The notes under the pieces are model-generated. The model did no database searches. It had not been told where the DNA came from and saw only the letters and a list, made by a program, of their open reading frames with translations. Source: CAVSRC01 sp963830205 (GTDB taxonomy: Bacteria; Pseudomonadota; Alphaproteobacteria; Rhizobiales; Kaistiaceae). From it: a stretch of 64,000 nucleotides of DNA. The number at the start of each line of letters is the position of its first letter. Positions within the stretch are counted from its first letter, which is position 1. Where the stretch lies: positions 5,906 through 69,905 of the forward strand of contig CAWHLP010000030.1 of the NCBI GenBank assembly GCA_963830205.1, read 5' to 3'. The position numbers and the translations under genes were made by a program. Below are positions 26,062 through 35,993 of the stretch, one piece after another.

Positions 26062-26062
<1 letters not shown>
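25055..26062 (-). CDS. oligopeptide/dipeptide ABC transporter ATP-binding protein (DppF-like)
   Basis: This 335-residue ATPase has Walker A GESGCGKSTL, the FQDPYASLNPRHTV Q-loop stretch typical of DppF/OppF, signature FSGGQRQRIGIARAL, Walker B FIVCDEPVSALDVS, and a C-terminal oligopeptide-type Cys motif (CPFHTRCPIAQHIC) that may bind an iron-sulfur cluster. The start at 26062 overlaps the preceding DppD-like stop by one base. The start chosen removes an upstream read-through region. Confidence 0.94.
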
Positions 26063-27065
<1,003 letters not shown>

Positions 27066-27069
<4 letters not shown>

Positions 27070-27974
27070 TCGGCGAACCTCGGGTCGAAGGCATCGCGCA
27101 GGCCCTGGCTGGTGACGTTGATGGCGAGCACCAGCATCAGGATGGCAAGGCCGGGAAAGGTCGACACCCACCACGCCTGCAGGATGAAGGCGCGCCCGTC
27201 GGCGACCATGCCGCCCCAGGAGGCGGTCGGTGGCTGCACGCCGAGGCCGAGGAAGGAGAGGCTGGCGACCAGCAGGATGACCACCGCCATGCGGATGGTC
27301 GACACCACGATCACCGGCGACAGGATGTTGGGCAGGATCTCGCGCAGCATGATGTGGCGCGACGACGCGCCGATGGCGCGGGCAGCATCGACATAGTCCA
27401 TTTCGCGGGCGGCAAGCGTCTCGCCGCGCACCACGCGCGCCGGGATCACCCATTCCTTGAGCGTCAGCGCCAGGATGACGTTGGCCAGCCCCGGCCCCAT
27501 CATGGCCATCAGGCCAAGCGCGAAGATGAGATAGGGAAAGCCGAGCAGGACATCGGCAACGCGCGAGATGACGATGTCGACCCAGCCGCGGAAATAGCCC
27601 GCGGCCAGCCCCATCAGCAGGCCGAAGGTGGTGGCGATGAGGACCACGGCGGCGCCCACCGTGATCGACACGCGCGATCCGTAGATGATGCGCGAAAGGA
27701 TGTCGCGGCCGAGCGAATCGCAGCCGAGCGTACAGGCCCAGCTGCCGCCCGACTGCCACACCGGCGGCTGCAGCCGCTGGAAGAGGTTGGTCTTGTTCGG
27801 GTCGTGCGGTGCCAGCAGCGGGGCGAAGATCGCCATCAGCACGAAGGCGACGATGACCAGCGCCGCGAACACTGCCGTGCGGTTGGCGAGGAAGACCCGC
27901 AGCCGGCGCGCGAAGGGACTTTCCGCCCGGTCGGCGCGTTCCGTTTCGAGGATGGTGCCTTCGCTCACGGTCAC
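27066..27974 (-). CDS. dipeptide-type ABC transporter permease (DppC-like)
   Basis: This 302-residue permease has an N-terminal cytoplasmic leader, a first helix near residues 30-50, the DppC-type periplasmic stretch APHDPNKTNLFQRL and CDSLGRDILSRIIYGSR, and the EAA loop YVDAARAIGASSRHIM. I chose GTG 27974 because it overlaps the DppB-like stop (GTGA); a second GTG two codons later is possible. Confidence 0.92.
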
Positions 27975-28977
27975 AGGCGCACCTTCGGATTGAGCACGGT
28001 ATAGAGCACATCGGCGACGAAATTGAGCAGCACGTAGGTCACCGCGTAGAGGAGCACCGCCGTCTGGACCAGCGGGTAGTCGCGCATGAAGATGCTCTCC
28101 ACCACCAGCCGCCCGAGCCCCGGCCAGCCGAACACCGTCTCGACGATCATGTTGCCGCCGAGCAGGGCGCCGGTCTCCAGGGCGGCGACGGTGACGGTCG
28201 GGAATCAGCGCGTTCTTGAGGGCGTGCCGGGTGAGGATGCGCCAGCGCCCGAGGCCCTTGGCTTCGGCGAACACCATGTAGTCGTGGCGCAGGACCTCGA
28301 GCATCGACGAGCGCGTGACACGCATCAGGATTGCCGCCATCGGCAGGCCGAGCGTGATCGCCGGCAGGATGATGTGGGCGAGCGCGTCCTTGAAGGCGCC
28401 AAGCTGGCCGCTGATGAGGGTGTCGATCAGCATGAAGTGAGTGACCTGCGGCACCTCGTAGTCGAACCCCATGCGACCGGAGACCGGCAGCACCCGCAAG
28501 CGTCACCGCGAACAGCATGATGAGCAGGATGCCGAACCAGAAGCCGGGCAGCGACACGCCGAACAGGGAGCCGACCGTCGCCAAACGATCGATGATGGTG
28601 TTCTTCTTGACCGCCGCCACGACGCCGAGCACGACGCCGACGATAACCGCGACGATCAGCGCCACCAGGGTCAGTTCGATGGTGGCGGGCAGCCGCTCGC
28701 CGATGACGTCGATCACCGGGCGGTGCTGGAAGAAACTGCGGCCGAAATTGCCGGTGAGCGCATGGCCGATGAACAGGACGTAGCGCTCGACCGGCGGCCG
28801 GTCGAGGCCCATGTCGTGGCGCAGCAGTGCTTCGTCTGCCGCGGTGATCGGCTGGTCGCCGATCATGATGCGGACGGGATCACCCGGGATCAGGGTCATC
28901 ATCAGGAAGACGATGATGCTGACGCCGACGAGGACGGGAATGAGCTGGAAGAAGCGCTTGGCGAGGTTGGCGAGCAT
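27971..28977 (-). CDS. dipeptide-type ABC transporter permease (DppB-like), two frameshifts
   Basis: The start reads MLANLAKRFFQLIPVLVGVS, typical of DppB, with the family motif LGLDRPPVERY-like segment and GNFGRSFFQHRPV. Near 28485-28500 one extra base breaks the frame, which resumes as LPVSGRMGFDYEVPQ. Near 28200-28205 a second extra base breaks it again, after KNALIP. The third frame then gives the expected C-terminus (GGNMIVETVFGWPGLGRL, ending DVLYTVLNPKVRL) at the TGA at 27971-27973, exactly overlapping the next gene's start. The protein is full length once both insertions are ignored, which favours sequence error over decay. Confidence 0.85.
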
Positions 28978-29216
28978 CCGCTCAGCCTCCCCGACTCAGC
29001 CGGCCACAGCCGGCGGCACAATCTGGCAGATGCGTCGTGACTGGGCGCGCCGCCGTCATCGGTCAATCTTTGCCGGACATCAGCGCGTAACGTTCGCGGT
29101 TCGCCCGCCTGACCATCGGGGCCTCTCCAAACTCGCCGGGGGTCGCGTCCGGCTCCGGCAGGTGATGTGGCGCCGTCACCGACAGAAAGCCCGCATACAA
29201 AACGCATTTTGGAGGC

Positions 29217-29245
29217 GGGAGCGGCGCCAGTGCGCCGCCGCTCCC
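29217..29245 (-). terminator. intercistronic hairpin 3' of the binding-protein gene
   Basis: GGGAGCGGCG and its exact complement flank a 9-base loop 20 bp after the stop of the peptide-binding-protein gene. The remaining 240 bp up to the DppB start hold nothing else I can identify. It is probably a stabilising or attenuating stem-loop, as at the other transporter operons here. Confidence 0.7.
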
Positions 29246-29265
29246 CGTCGTTGCGTGCCGCCCGT

Positions 29266-30798
29266 CTATTCGACGTAGGCGTCCTGAAGATTAATACGAC
29301 CGTCGGCACTCGGCTGCCAGCCCTTGAGCCGCGCGCTGACGCCGTAGATATCCTGCGGCAGCCACAAGAAGATCCACGGCGCTTCCTTGTTCACGATCAC
29401 CTGGGCCTTCTGGTACTCCTCGGCGCGCTTGGCCGTGTCCGCCTCGGTGTCGGCCGCCTTGAGCAGGCTGTCGACGTCGGCATTGCTGTAGTCGGCGGAA
29501 TTGCCGCGGCCCTTGCTGACCAGCGTCGGTTCCATGATGCCGACCGGGTCGAGATCGCCGGCGCCCCACGAGGTCAACCACATGTCGCCGCGGTGGGCGT
29601 TGGCACCCAGCCACTTGGCAGTGAGCTGCTGGGTTTCGCTGACGACGACCTTGGTGCGGATGCCGACCTCGGTGAGCATTGAGCCGATCGCCTCGGCCGT
29701 GTCCTTGAACGAGCCTTGCGTGTCGAGCGTGACGTCGAGGCCATTGGGATAGCCCGCGTCGGCGAGAAGCTGCTTAGCCTTGTCCGGGCTGTAGTCATAG
29801 GCCGGCAGATCGGGATTGAAGCCGAAGGATTGCGGGCTGAGCACGCCGTTCAGCGGCGTCGCGGTGCCGTTGAGGATCTTGTCGATGATCAGCTTCTTGT
29901 CGAGCGCGTAGTTGGCCGCCTGGCGGACCCGCACGTCCTTGAAGGCGCCATCGGTGTTGTCGAGCGCAACGAAGAAGGTGCGCGTGCCGTTGACCTTCAT
30001 CACCTTGGTCTGCGGATTGGCCTCGACCTGTTGCATGGCATAGGCGGGCAGTTCGTTGACGATGTCGACATCGCCGGCGAGCAGCGCCGCGACCCGCGAG
30101 GCGGTGTCGGGGATGATCTTGTAGATCACCCGGTCGACCTTGGCCGGACCGACCGGCGGAATGTCGGTCGAGCCGCCGTAGTAATCGGCGAACTTGTTCA
30201 GGACGAGTGATTCACCCTTGTTCCACTGCCCGAGGGTGAAAGGGCCGGTGCCGTCTTCCGCGGTGGCGACCGCGTCGCAGCCTACCTTCTCCACCCAGGC
30301 CTTGTTGACCACTTCCTGGAACGGAAGCTCGGCCGGCAAAATCGGCCACGGCGCCGAGAGCTTGAACACCACCGTCTTGTCGTCGACCTTCTCGACCGAC
30401 TGCAGCGGCCCAAGCAGGCCCTTGCGCGGGCTGGTCTGGCCGCACATGGCCCCTTCCTTGATCAGCCGTTCGAACGTGAAGACGATATCGTCCGCGGTCA
30501 TCACCGAGCCATCGTGAAACTTGACGTTCGGGCGCAGCACGAACGTCCACTCGGTCGGCGCCGTCTGCTTGTACGATTCCACCAGCTGCGGCACGACCTT
30601 CATGTTCGCATCACGGGTGAGCACACCATCGTACATGGCGCGGATGATCGTCTCGGTGATGCGGTCGCGATGGTTGGCCGGATCGAGAGTCAGGGCATCG
30701 GCCGAGAAGCCGATGCGGATTTCCGATGCGGCATTGGCGTAAACCGGCACCGCAACGACAAGCGCCGCGGCGACAGCAAGCAGTCTGCGTGACTTCAT
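29266..30798 (-). CDS. ABC transporter substrate-binding protein, family 5 (peptide/opine type)
   Basis: The 510-residue product has a Sec signal (AALVVAVPVYANAAS) and an SBP_bac_5 body with EIRIGFSADALTLDPANHRD at the mature N-terminus and the family region FKLSAPWPILPAELPF. Family members bind di- or oligopeptides, nickel, opines or glycosides. It is the first gene of the importer operon ending in the C45 hydrolase. GGAGGGGATCAG precedes the ATG at 30798. Confidence 0.93.
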   Translation of the reverse strand: MKSRRLLAVAAALVVAVPVYANAASEIRIGFSADALTLDPANHRDRITETIIRAMYDGVLTRDANMKVVPQLVESYKQTAPTEWTFVLRPNVKFHDGSVMTADDIVFTFERLIKEGAMCGQTSPRKGLLGPLQSVEKVDDKTVVFKLSAPWPILPAELPFQEVVNKAWVEKVGCDAVATAEDGTGPFTLGQWNKGESLVLNKFADYYGGSTDIPPVGPAKVDRVIYKIIPDTASRVAALLAGDVDIVNELPAYAMQQVEANPQTKVMKVNGTRTFFVALDNTDGAFKDVRVRQAANYALDKKLIIDKILNGTATPLNGVLSPQSFGFNPDLPAYDYSPDKAKQLLADAGYPNGLDVTLDTQGSFKDTAEAIGSMLTEVGIRTKVVVSETQQLTAKWLGANAHRGDMWLTSWGAGDLDPVGIMEPTLVSKGRGNSADYSNADVDSLLKAADTEADTAKRAEEYQKAQVIVNKEAPWIFLWLPQDIYGVSARLKGWQPSADGRINLQDAYVE

Positions 30799-30921
30799 CT
30801 GATCCCCTCCTTCTGGTGCCGACGCCCTCGTCGACAGCGTTCTCCGCCAGAGCCTGTTGCGGTTGCCGGGGGCTGGCAGCAACGATTGTGCCAAGGAACG
30901 CGCGCTTCGAGCCGGTCGATA

Positions 30922-30941
30922 TATTTGAATAAATACAAATA
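30922..30941. promoter_or_regulatory. AT-rich inverted repeat upstream of the peptide-importer operon
   Basis: TATTTG and CAAATA flank an 8-base AT-only spacer. This is the only AT-rich island in the 419-bp gap between the binding-protein start (30798) and the divergent gene at 31218, about 125 bp upstream of the binding-protein gene. It is probably an operator or promoter element. No regulator gene adjoins it apart from the GntR gene at 32169-32885 and the sigma-54 activator at the far end. Confidence 0.45.
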
Positions 30942-30989
30942 GATACACCGGCCATGCGCGAAGCGTACAACACTTCGCGGGCTCCGCGC

Positions 30990-31032
30990 GCGAAAGTCAC
31001 GCGGCCGCCGCGCTCCTTCGCGTGACTTTCGC
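30990..31032. repeat. perfect 14-bp inverted repeat
   Basis: GCGAAAGTCACGCG and its exact complement are separated by 15 bases in the divergent intergenic region. The arms are too long and exact to be chance. It may be a transcription-blocking hairpin insulating the two divergent transcripts, or a dispersed repeat unit. It contains no start codon or coding signal. Confidence 0.7.
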
Positions 31033-31217
31033 ACATGACAGAAAGCGCGCCTTGAAGCGCCCGGCGGCGTCGGGCGGGGCGTGCCGGCGCGTGGCAACAA
31101 AGGACACTACCGGCCGCCCGCATCTGCATGCAGGGCCGGCCGCTCCCGCTATAGTCAGGCATGCGCCCGGCCGCGCCACCGTCCGGCGCTCCGCCAGACA
31201 CAGACAGGACAAGGCCA

Positions 31218-31571
31218 TTGAACGCAGCCTTCCGCCGTCATCCGATTCTCGTCTCGGCGTTCGTCCTCTTCACGCTGGTCGCATTGGTCTTCGCCGGCCG
31301 CTTCACCTATCGCGTCGCCTATTGGACGACCCACCACAACCAGCCGGTCGCGGCCTGGATGACGGTGGGCTACGTCGCCCATAGCTGGCATCTCGATCCC
31401 CGCGCCATCGACGAACTGGCGGGATTGCCGCCGCCGACCGGCGCGCCGCTGACGCTGGGCGAGATCGCCACCGAGCGCGGCGTGCCCGTCGACCAGATCA
31501 TCGCCGCCGTCGAGGCCGCCATCGCCAGGCTCCAGGCCGAAGAGAGCGGGAACGGAAACAAGACGCCGTGA
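31218..31571 (+). CDS. small single-span membrane protein
   Basis: The product is 117 residues: a short basic N-terminus, one transmembrane helix (ILVSAFVLFTLVALVFAG), then a soluble domain of about 85 residues with WMTVGYVAHSWHLDPRAIDE, which looks like a small helical DNA-binding-like or peptidoglycan-side domain. I chose TTG 31218 because AGGACAAGG precedes it and TATAGT at about 31150 looks like a -10 box; an ATG at 31161 is the alternative. It overlaps the DedA gene by GTGA, so the two are coupled. I do not recognise the family. Confidence 0.6.
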   Translation: MNAAFRRHPILVSAFVLFTLVALVFAGRFTYRVAYWTTHHNQPVAAWMTVGYVAHSWHLDPRAIDELAGLPPPTGAPLTLGEIATERGVPVDQIIAAVEAAIARLQAEESGNGNKTP

Positions 31572-32152
31572 CCGATTGGCTCCTCGGGCTCGTCCCGCAA
31601 TATGGCTTGGCGCTTCTGGCGATGGCGACGTTCTCCTCGTGCCTGGCGCTGCCGATTCCCGCCTCGATCCTGATGATCGCCGCCGGCGGCTTCGTCGCCT
31701 CCGGCGACCTCTCGCTCTCCGGCAGCACCGGGGCTGCCCTGGCCGGGGCGCTGATCGGCGACCAGGCCGGCTATTTCGGCGGCCGCTGGGGCGGGTCGCA
31801 CCTCATCGGGCGGCTCGGGTCGCGCGCCGAACCGATCGCCAGGGCCACCGCCCTCATCGCCACCCGCGGCGGCATCGCCGTGTTCCTGTCGCGATGGCTG
31901 ATCTCGGCCCTCGGCCCCTACGTGAACCTTGCCGCCGGCGCCGCCGGCCTGCCCTGGCTGCGCTTCACCCTGTGGGGCCTCATCGGCGAGGCGGTCTGGG
32001 TCGCGGTCTATGTCGGTGCCGGCTTCGCCTTTTCCGGCAACCTCGCGGCCGCCTCCGGCATGGCCTTCGATCTTCTCGGCATTTTGGGAGCCGGCGCCGT
32101 GGCCGTCGGGCTCGGCTGGTGGCTGTTCGCGGTGCTCCGCGCCGAACGCTGA
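31568..32152 (+). CDS. DedA-family membrane protein
   Basis: This 194-residue protein has the DedA/SNARE-associated layout: hydrophobic segments around a reentrant region, with the family motifs GDQAGYFGGRWGG and FLSRWLISALGPYVNLAAGA, whose Arg is essential in characterised members. DedA proteins act as lipid flippases or in membrane homeostasis. Coupled by GTGA to the small membrane protein upstream, it ends 16 bp before the convergent GntR gene. Confidence 0.85.
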   Translation: MTDWLLGLVPQYGLALLAMATFSSCLALPIPASILMIAAGGFVASGDLSLSGSTGAALAGALIGDQAGYFGGRWGGSHLIGRLGSRAEPIARATALIATRGGIAVFLSRWLISALGPYVNLAAGAAGLPWLRFTLWGLIGEAVWVAVYVGAGFAFSGNLAAASGMAFDLLGILGAGAVAVGLGWWLFAVLRAER

Positions 32153-32168
32153 AGCGCCGCTCCCGGGC

Positions 32169-32885
32169 TCAGCCCTCTTCCGCGGCGAAATACAGGTCGT
32201 GGTCGGTGCGGATGGTGGTGATGATCCCGCCGATGCGCGACAGGTGGTCGCGCATGGTCTCGACTGCCTTTGCCGGATCGTGCGCCTGCAGCGCAGCCAG
32301 GATCGCCTTGTGGTCGTCAAGCGCGCTCTGCGCCCCGAAGGACAGGCTCAGATAGCGCACCCGGTCCATGTGCGCCTTGTGCTCCTTGATCACCGTCCAG
32401 GCGAAGGAAAGCCCGGTGGAATCGCAGATCATGCGGTGGAACTCGTCGTCGAGCGTGTGGAAGCGGACCTTGTCGCCGGCCTCCACCGCCGCTTCCTGGC
32501 GCCGGACCAGCGCCTGCAGGCGCTGGAGCTGGCGGGCGTTGAGCGACCGCGCCGCCGCCTGCACGGTCTCCAGTTCGATCGCGGTGCGGATGAAGCGGGC
32601 CTGCATGACGGCACGCTCCGAGATCGGCGCCACGATCGTCGCCCGCTGCGGCCGGATGGTCAGGAAGCCCAGGCGCGACAGCCGGTAGAAGGCGTCGCGC
32701 ACCGGCTGGCGCGACACCACCATGCGGCGCGCCACGTCGACCTCGGAGAGCCTGGCGCCCGGCGGCAGATCCAGCGTGATGACCCGCTGGTAGAGCTCGT
32801 CGAAAACCAGGTCGGCGACCGATGGCACCCGCCTGGCTTCGATCGCCGGGAGCTGAAGCATCGATATGCCGTTTTCTTGACTCAT
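32169..32885 (-). CDS. GntR-family (FCD/FadR subfamily) regulator of hexuronate genes
   Basis: The product is about 238 residues. An N-terminal winged helix (LVFDELYQRVITLDLPPGARLSEVDVARR, split over two helices) ends at SRQPVRDAFYRLSRLGFL, followed by an all-helical FCD ligand domain with conserved His residues (FHTLDDEFHRMI). It is divergent from uxaC. I prefer ATG 32885 because an earlier in-frame ATG at 32900 lies inside the operator-like palindrome; ATG 32843 is also possible. Relatives such as UxuR/ExuR repress hexuronate genes and respond to uronates, which fits the divergent operon. Confidence 0.9.
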   Translation of the reverse strand: MSQENGISMLQLPAIEARRVPSVADLVFDELYQRVITLDLPPGARLSEVDVARRMVVSRQPVRDAFYRLSRLGFLTIRPQRATIVAPISERAVMQARFIRTAIELETVQAAARSLNARQLQRLQALVRRQEAAVEAGDKVRFHTLDDEFHRMICDSTGLSFAWTVIKEHKAHMDRVRYLSLSFGAQSALDDHKAILAALQAHDPAKAVETMRDHLSRIGGIITTIRTDHDLYFAAEEG

Positions 32886-32892
32886 GTTGTCT

Positions 32893-32906
32893 ACTAGCAT
32901 ATTAGT
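32893..32906. promoter_or_regulatory. putative GntR operator
   Basis: ACTAGCATATTAGT is an inverted repeat (ACTA, 6-base spacer, TAGT) in an AT-rich stretch immediately upstream of the regulator and about 75 bp before uxaC. Placement in the divergent region suggests control of both directions. Confidence 0.55.
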
Positions 32907-32980
32907 TTTTCGTAGGATGATAAAGCCCCTGGCCGAGTGGGACGGGGACCCTCCAGGGGGGCTGAGAGGGAGAATTCGCC

Positions 32981-34387
32981 GTGGGGTTGCTCAATCCAGA
33001 CCGGTTCTTTCCACCAGATCCGGCCACGCGCACGCTTGCGCGTGAGCTGCATCGCTCGGTCGCCACGCTCCCGATCGTCAGTCCCCACGGCCACACCGAC
33101 CCGCGCTGGTTCGCCGAAGACCAGCCTTTCCCCGATCCCGCCCAGCTCTTCGTCGTCCCCGACCACTACGTCTTCCGGATGCTGCATTCCCAGGGCATCC
33201 CGCTCGCCGACCTGGGCGTCCCCCGCGTCGACGGCGGGCCGGTCGAAGGCGACCCGCGCAAGATCTGGCGTCGATTTGCCGCGAACTACCACCTCTTCCG
33301 CGCGACACCGAGCCGCATCTGGCTGGACCATTCCTTCGCCGAGGTGTTCGGCATCGACAAGCGCCTGTCCGCCGAGACCGCCGACGAGATCTACGACCAG
33401 ATCGCCGCGCGCCTGGCCGAGCCGGCCTTCCGGCCGCGCGCCTTGTTCGAGCGCTTCGGCATCGAGGTCATCGCCACCACCGACAGCCCGCTCGACGACC
33501 TGCGCTGGCACGAGATGATCCGCCAATCCGGCTGGAAGGGCCGGGTGATCACCGCCTACCGGCCCGACGCCGTGGTTGACCCGGAGTTCGCCGGCTTCCG
33601 CGACAATGTCGAGCGGCTCGGCGAGATCGCCGGCACCAACGCCACCACCTGGACCGGCTATCTCGAGGCCCATCGCATCCGCCGCGCCTTCTTCAAGTCC
33701 TATGGCTGCACCTCGACCGACCACGGCCACCCCACGGCGCGCACCGAGAACCTGCCGCAGTTGGAAGCGGCGGCGCTGTTCGACAAGGCGCTTTCCGGCC
33801 GCATCACGCCGCAGGAAGCCGATGCCTTCCGCGGCCAGATGCTGACCGAGATGGTCCGCATGAGCCTCGACGACCAGCTCGTCGTCCAGATCCACGCCGG
33901 CTCGCTGCGCAACCATTCCGGCCAGATCCTCGCCCGCTTCGGCCGCGACAAGGGCTACGACATTCCGCAGCCGACCGGCTATGTGCGCGCGCTGCGCCCG
34001 CTGCTCGAGGCGCTGGGCGAGGAGCCCGACCTCACCGTGGTGCTGTTCACCCTCGACGAGACGGTCTACAGCCGCGAGCTGGCGCCGCTCGCCGGCGTCT
34101 ATCCCATCCTGCGCTTAGGCCCGGCCTGGTGGTTCTACGACAGCGCCGAGGGCATGCGCCGCTATCGCGAGCTGACCACCGAGACCGCCGGCTTCTACAA
34201 CACCGTCGGCTTCAACGACGACACTCGCGCCTTTACCTCGATCCCGGCCCGCCACGACGTGTCGCGCCGGGTCGACGCCGCCTTCCTCGCCGAACTCGTC
34301 GCTACGGGGCGACTAGCAGAAGACGAGGCCTTTGAGGTCGCGCAAGACCTCGCCTACCGGCTTGTGAAACAAGCCTACCGGCTCTGA
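32981..34387 (+). CDS. uxaC: glucuronate isomerase
   Basis: This 468-residue protein matches UxaC over its whole length: MGLLNPDRFFPPDPATR, the metal-binding SPHGHTDPRWF near residue 35, ATTDSPLDDLRWH, and the C-terminal AWWFYDSAEGMRRYRE. UxaC isomerises D-glucuronate to D-fructuronate and D-galacturonate to D-tagaturonate in the cytoplasm. The GTG start at 32981 follows GAGAGGGAGAA. It is the first gene of the uronate operon. No uxaB, uxuB, uxaA or uxuA is seen, so later steps must be encoded elsewhere. Confidence 0.95.
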   Translation: MGLLNPDRFFPPDPATRTLARELHRSVATLPIVSPHGHTDPRWFAEDQPFPDPAQLFVVPDHYVFRMLHSQGIPLADLGVPRVDGGPVEGDPRKIWRRFAANYHLFRATPSRIWLDHSFAEVFGIDKRLSAETADEIYDQIAARLAEPAFRPRALFERFGIEVIATTDSPLDDLRWHEMIRQSGWKGRVITAYRPDAVVDPEFAGFRDNVERLGEIAGTNATTWTGYLEAHRIRRAFFKSYGCTSTDHGHPTARTENLPQLEAAALFDKALSGRITPQEADAFRGQMLTEMVRMSLDDQLVVQIHAGSLRNHSGQILARFGRDKGYDIPQPTGYVRALRPLLEALGEEPDLTVVLFTLDETVYSRELAPLAGVYPILRLGPAWWFYDSAEGMRRYRELTTETAGFYNTVGFNDDTRAFTSIPARHDVSRRVDAAFLAELVATGRLAEDEAFEVAQDLAYRLVKQAYRL

Positions 34388-34415
34388 GCGAGCCAAACTC
34401 GGAGGAAAAACAGAC

Positions 34416-35396
34416 ATGAGTTTGATCAAGACTGCTCTCGGCGCGCTCGTGATGAGCGTCGCCCTCACTGGCTCCAGCATGGCGTGCGATGTGACCCTCA
34501 GGTCATCCGACACCCATCCTGACGGCTATCCGACGGTTGAGGCCGTCAAGTACATCGGCCAGGTCATCAAGGACAAGACCGGCGGCCGCCTGTGCCTCGA
34601 CGTCTACTTCGGCTCGCAGCTCGGCGAGGAAAAGGACACCATCGAGCAGACGCAGTTCGGCGTCATCGACATGAACCGCGTCAGCCTCGGACCGTTCAAC
34701 GACATCATTCCCGAGACCCAGGTTCCCTCGCTGCCGTACATCTTCAAGTCGGTCGAGCACATGCATCACGTCATGGACGGCGCGATCGGTCAGGAGATCC
34801 TCGACGCCTTCACCGCCCACGACCTGGTCGGCCTGGCCTTCTACGACGGCGGCTCGCGCTCCTTCTACAATTCCAAGCGTGCCATCAACACGATGGCCGA
34901 CCTCAAGGGCCTCAAGTTCCGCGTCATGCAGTCCGACATCTTCGTGTCGATGGTCCAGGCGCTCGGCGCCAATGCCGTGCCGATGCCTTACGGCGAGGTC
35001 TATTCGGCCATCCAGACCGGCGTCATCGACGGCGCCGAGAACAACTGGCCGTCCTATGACACCTCGGGCCACTACGAAGTCGCCAAGTACTACACCCTCG
35101 ACGAGCATCTGATCGTTCCGGAAGTGCTGGTGATGTCGAAGAAGTCCTGGGAAAAGCTGTCGGCTGACGACCAGGCGCTCATCCGTCAGGCGGCCAAGGA
35201 CAGCGTGCCGGTGATGCGCAAGCTGTGGTTCGCCCAGGAGAAGGTCTCCGAGGACAAGATCCGCGCCAATGGCAACGAGATCGTCACCAACATCGACAAG
35301 GCCCCGTTCATCGCCGCGATGAAGCCGGTCTATGACAAGTTCGTGACCGACGCCAAGCTCAAGGATCTGGTCGCCCGCATCCAGGCCACCGACTGA
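34416..35396 (+). CDS. TRAP transporter substrate-binding protein (DctP family, probable uronate)
   Basis: This 326-residue DctP-family protein has a signal peptide (LGALVMSVALTGSSMA) and the family features GGRLCLDVYFGSQLGEEKD, the carboxylate-binding Arg in KGLKFRVMQSD, and YGEVYSAIQTGVIDGAENN. The Arg pairs with the ligand carboxylate. The flanking uxaC, kdgF, kduI and kduD genes indicate hexuronate or unsaturated-uronate ligands. CGGAGGAAAAA precedes the ATG. Confidence 0.93.
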   Translation: MSLIKTALGALVMSVALTGSSMACDVTLRSSDTHPDGYPTVEAVKYIGQVIKDKTGGRLCLDVYFGSQLGEEKDTIEQTQFGVIDMNRVSLGPFNDIIPETQVPSLPYIFKSVEHMHHVMDGAIGQEILDAFTAHDLVGLAFYDGGSRSFYNSKRAINTMADLKGLKFRVMQSDIFVSMVQALGANAVPMPYGEVYSAIQTGVIDGAENNWPSYDTSGHYEVAKYYTLDEHLIVPEVLVMSKKSWEKLSADDQALIRQAAKDSVPVMRKLWFAQEKVSEDKIRANGNEIVTNIDKAPFIAAMKPVYDKFVTDAKLKDLVARIQATD

Positions 35397-35405
35397 CCAA
35401 ATACG

Positions 35406-35435
35406 CACGCGGGGGAAGGCCTCTTCCCCCGCGTG
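35406..35435 (+). terminator. intercistronic hairpin 3' of the TRAP binding-protein gene
   Basis: A perfect 13-bp inverted repeat, CACGCGGGGGAAG with its complement around a 4-base loop, begins 10 bp after the dctP stop. A weakly T-rich stretch follows, but the next genes are clearly part of the operon, so it probably attenuates or protects the transcript. Confidence 0.8.
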
Positions 35436-35462
35436 TCATTCTCTTCCCCGGGGAGGACGATT

Positions 35463-35990
35463 TTGCGGAACTTGATGAAAGCAGCGGCCGGCTTCACCGG
35501 CCTTCTGGCGAATCTCCTGCTGTGGTTGTCGGGCATCTGCCTGGTCGGCATGACCGCAACGATCGCCGTCCAGGTCTTCCTGCGTTACGTGTTCAATTCC
35601 GGCTTCGTCGGCTCCGAGCCGATTTCGATCATGATCATGGGCTGGTTCATCTTCCTCGGCGCCGCCGTCGGCATCCGCGAAGGCAACCACCTGTCCTTCG
35701 ACATCTTCCTGCTGATCGTTCCCGATCGCATAAAGCCCTACTTGCACACCATGTCCGACATCGCCGTCACCGCATTCGGCTTCGGCATGATCTGGTTCGG
35801 CATGCAGCTCCTGCTCAAGACGGCGCAGAACAACCTGCCTTCTCTCGGCATCTCCGGCGCCTTCGAATACGCGCCGATCGTCGCCGGCGGCGTCTTCGCC
35901 ATGCTGTTTTCGATCGAGCGCATCCTGCGGCGCTTTGCTGGCCTCCACACCGCGCGCTTCGCCGAAGTCGCGCCGCCCCCGGAGCACTGA
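35463..35990 (+). CDS. TRAP transporter small permease (DctQ family)
   Basis: This 175-residue protein has four transmembrane helices; the second and third loops hold the family region GSEPISIMIMGWFIFLGAAV and GNHLSFDIF. I chose TTG 35463 because GGGGAGGA lies 5-10 bases upstream; ATG 35475 is a near alternative and an upstream GTG at 35433 lies inside the hairpin. It joins DctP and DctM in the tripartite importer. Confidence 0.9.
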   Translation: MRNLMKAAAGFTGLLANLLLWLSGICLVGMTATIAVQVFLRYVFNSGFVGSEPISIMIMGWFIFLGAAVGIREGNHLSFDIFLLIVPDRIKPYLHTMSDIAVTAFGFGMIWFGMQLLLKTAQNNLPSLGISGAFEYAPIVAGGVFAMLFSIERILRRFAGLHTARFAEVAPPPEH

Positions 35991-35993
35991 GCC

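Noticed and set aside
30611..31201. 196-residue minus-strand frame extending upstream of the peptide-binding-protein gene
   Set aside because: It is in a different frame from the binding protein, crosses the AT-rich promoter region and has no start signal or domain.
35406..35435. operon-ending terminator after the TRAP binding-protein gene
   Set aside because: The hairpin is strong, but dctQ, dctM and the kdu genes follow at once with ribosome binding sites and no new promoter is visible, so attenuation is more likely than termination.
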